This document shows, one piece after another, positions 63,521 to 64,000 of a DNA stretch of 64,000 nt (positions within the stretch are counted from its first letter, which is position 1; each line of letters starts with the position of its first letter). This DNA comes from Oceanidesulfovibrio indonesiensis (GTDB taxonomy: Bacteria; Desulfobacterota; Desulfovibrionia; Desulfovibrionales; Desulfovibrionaceae). A program made the translations under genes and the position numbers. The notes beneath the pieces are model-generated. The model ran no database searches and was not told where the DNA came from. It saw only the letters and a list, made by a program, of their open reading frames with translations. Location: positions 1 to 64,000 of the forward strand of contig NZ_QMIE01000002.1 in the NCBI RefSeq assembly GCF_007625075.1. Reading direction: 5' to 3'.

Positions 63521-64000
63521 CTACTTGCCGAGCGCCTGGAGTAAGAAGTTGCCTGTCCTGTTGGCCACGGTCTGGAAGATATGGTCCAGCAGGGAGAAGG
63601 AATCGGCCGGGCTCCATGAAGCGGTTTCGCGGCAGTAGATGCGCATGGAGGGCTCGCTCTTGCCCGGTTCGTATATCTCGACCACAGCGGCGCCGGCAGC
63701 TTTGCCCGCGCCGAAGCCGACTATGAACCGCGCGCCGCGATTGCCTGGGGTGCATTCCACCACGTAGGAAACCACGCGCAGGCCGTTGGGATCCTTGGGG
63801 ACGGAGGACAGATAATTTTCAATCCCGTTCACATAGGTCTTGATGAACGGTGTGGGAGAAAAGCCCTGAATAACCGGGACGTACCGCGGAGAATCGCTGG
63901 CCTGCAGGTCTATGGTGTTGTAGCTGCGCAGGTTGGCGGCCGGGTCCTGCCAGACCAGCAGGTTGGGCGCGCCCTTGACCATGCCCTGGATATAGGCGTC
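63521..64000 (-). CDS. Envelope protein fragment (DUF4410-like), cut by window edge
   Basis: The frame is open to the right edge; 159 residues are visible. They include FIKTYVNGIENYLSS and GARFIVGFGAGKAAGAAVVEIYE, then IFQTVANRTGNFLLQALGK at the end. GFGAG with the flanking strands resembles DUF4410-type lipoproteins; the N-terminus, including any signal, lies outside. It ends eleven bases before the ACP start, so the operon continues to the right. Confidence 0.55.
   Translation of the reverse strand, partial: DAYIQGMVKGAPNLLVWQDPAANLRSYNTIDLQASDSPRYVPVIQGFSPTPFIKTYVNGIENYLSSVPKDPNGLRVVSYVVECTPGNRGARFIVGFGAGKAAGAAVVEIYEPGKSEPSMRIYCRETASWSPADSFSLLDHIFQTVANRTGNFLLQALGK

Noticed and set aside
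11296-64000. Calling the locus a ladderane or aryl polyene cluster
   Set aside because: Gene types overlap with both, but no aryl-starter ammonia lyase/AMP ligase is seen, the ladderane pathway is itself unproven, and many genes here (activase set, NifV-like, LuxE/C, U32) are not part of either.
1-64000. CRISPR array, rRNA or riboswitch
   Set aside because: No regularly spaced repeats, no rRNA-like sequence and no recognisable cobalamin riboswitch box was seen in the gaps, despite the many B12-type enzymes.

Overview
The window looks like a chromosomal segment of a GC-rich, strictly anaerobic deltaproteobacterium, most like a Desulfovibrionaceae sulfate reducer. The basis is oxygen-labile chemistry (many radical SAM enzymes, 2-hydroxyacyl-CoA dehydratase-type activases, a U32 protein), a c-type heme lipoprotein, Gram-negative envelope genes and Desulfovibrio-style phage regulators. 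No rRNA, tRNA or CRISPR array was seen, so the taxon is an inference.

Region 1 (1-10.6 kb) is a mobile or defence region. It holds the 3' end of an IS4-type transposase, an AT-rich protein with helical repeats and a metallo-beta-lactamase domain, a short phage-like segment (BRO antirepressor), a DarT/DarG toxin-antitoxin pair, then a divergent phage-type repressor/Cro pair, a CII-like regulator, an HD hydrolase, an excisionase-like protein and a tyrosine integrase. No capsid, tail or lysis genes are present, so this is a satellite or decayed prophage.

Region 2 (11.3-64 kb, running off the right edge) is one very large lipid or polyketide biosynthesis and export locus, arranged as tightly overlapping operons. 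It encodes nine radical SAM enzymes (eight with an N-terminal cobalamin-binding-type domain), two ketosynthase/chain-length-factor pairs (one fused into a single chain), an acyl carrier protein, malonyltransferase, two ketoreductase-type SDRs, a FabZ-like dehydratase, a thioesterase and two CrtI-like flavoproteins. It also encodes a LuxE/LuxC acyl-reductase cassette, a NifV/AksA-like synthase with LeuC/LeuD and a flavoprotein but no LeuB, a U32 protein with iron-sulfur cysteines, a three-gene activase/DUF2229 set, two SAM methyltransferases, a GT2 glycosyltransferase, an HtrB-type acyltransferase, a polysaccharide deacetylase and an ATP-grasp gene. Export genes are an MMPL exporter, a LolCDE-like ABC transporter, two LolA-type carriers, a LolB-like lipoprotein and an outer-membrane barrel protein.

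The operons are: (a) minus, 20526 to 11296: radical SAM, dehydratase, radical SAM, broken TetR, LolA-like, two permeases, ATPase, barrel; (b) minus, 37420 to 21584: thirteen nearly all overlapping genes from the U32 protein to the LolB-like lipoprotein; (c) plus, 37662 to 41822: 2-oxoacid elongation cassette; (d) minus, 45042 to 41862: LuxE, LuxC, SDR; (e) minus, 64000 to 47620: the core ACP/KS/CLF/radical SAM operon; plus single genes (FabG, heme lipoprotein, a radical SAM and a PilZ-sized hypothetical).

Best reading (inference): a type II fatty-acid/polyketide machine makes an acyl chain that is methylated, cyclised or rearranged by B12-radical SAM enzymes and CrtI-like flavoproteins, joined to a sugar/glycerolipid-like headgroup, and moved to the outer membrane by its own Lol/MMPL route. 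The mix of gene types overlaps with aryl polyene loci (KS/CLF, LolA, MMPL, acyl- and glycosyltransferase) and with the unproven candidate loci for ladderane lipids (radical SAM, KS, CrtI-like), but matches neither fully. Two genes are broken: the TetR regulator (two frame breaks, with a perfect 19-bp operator-like palindrome still in front) and the ATP-grasp gene (a C8 tract).
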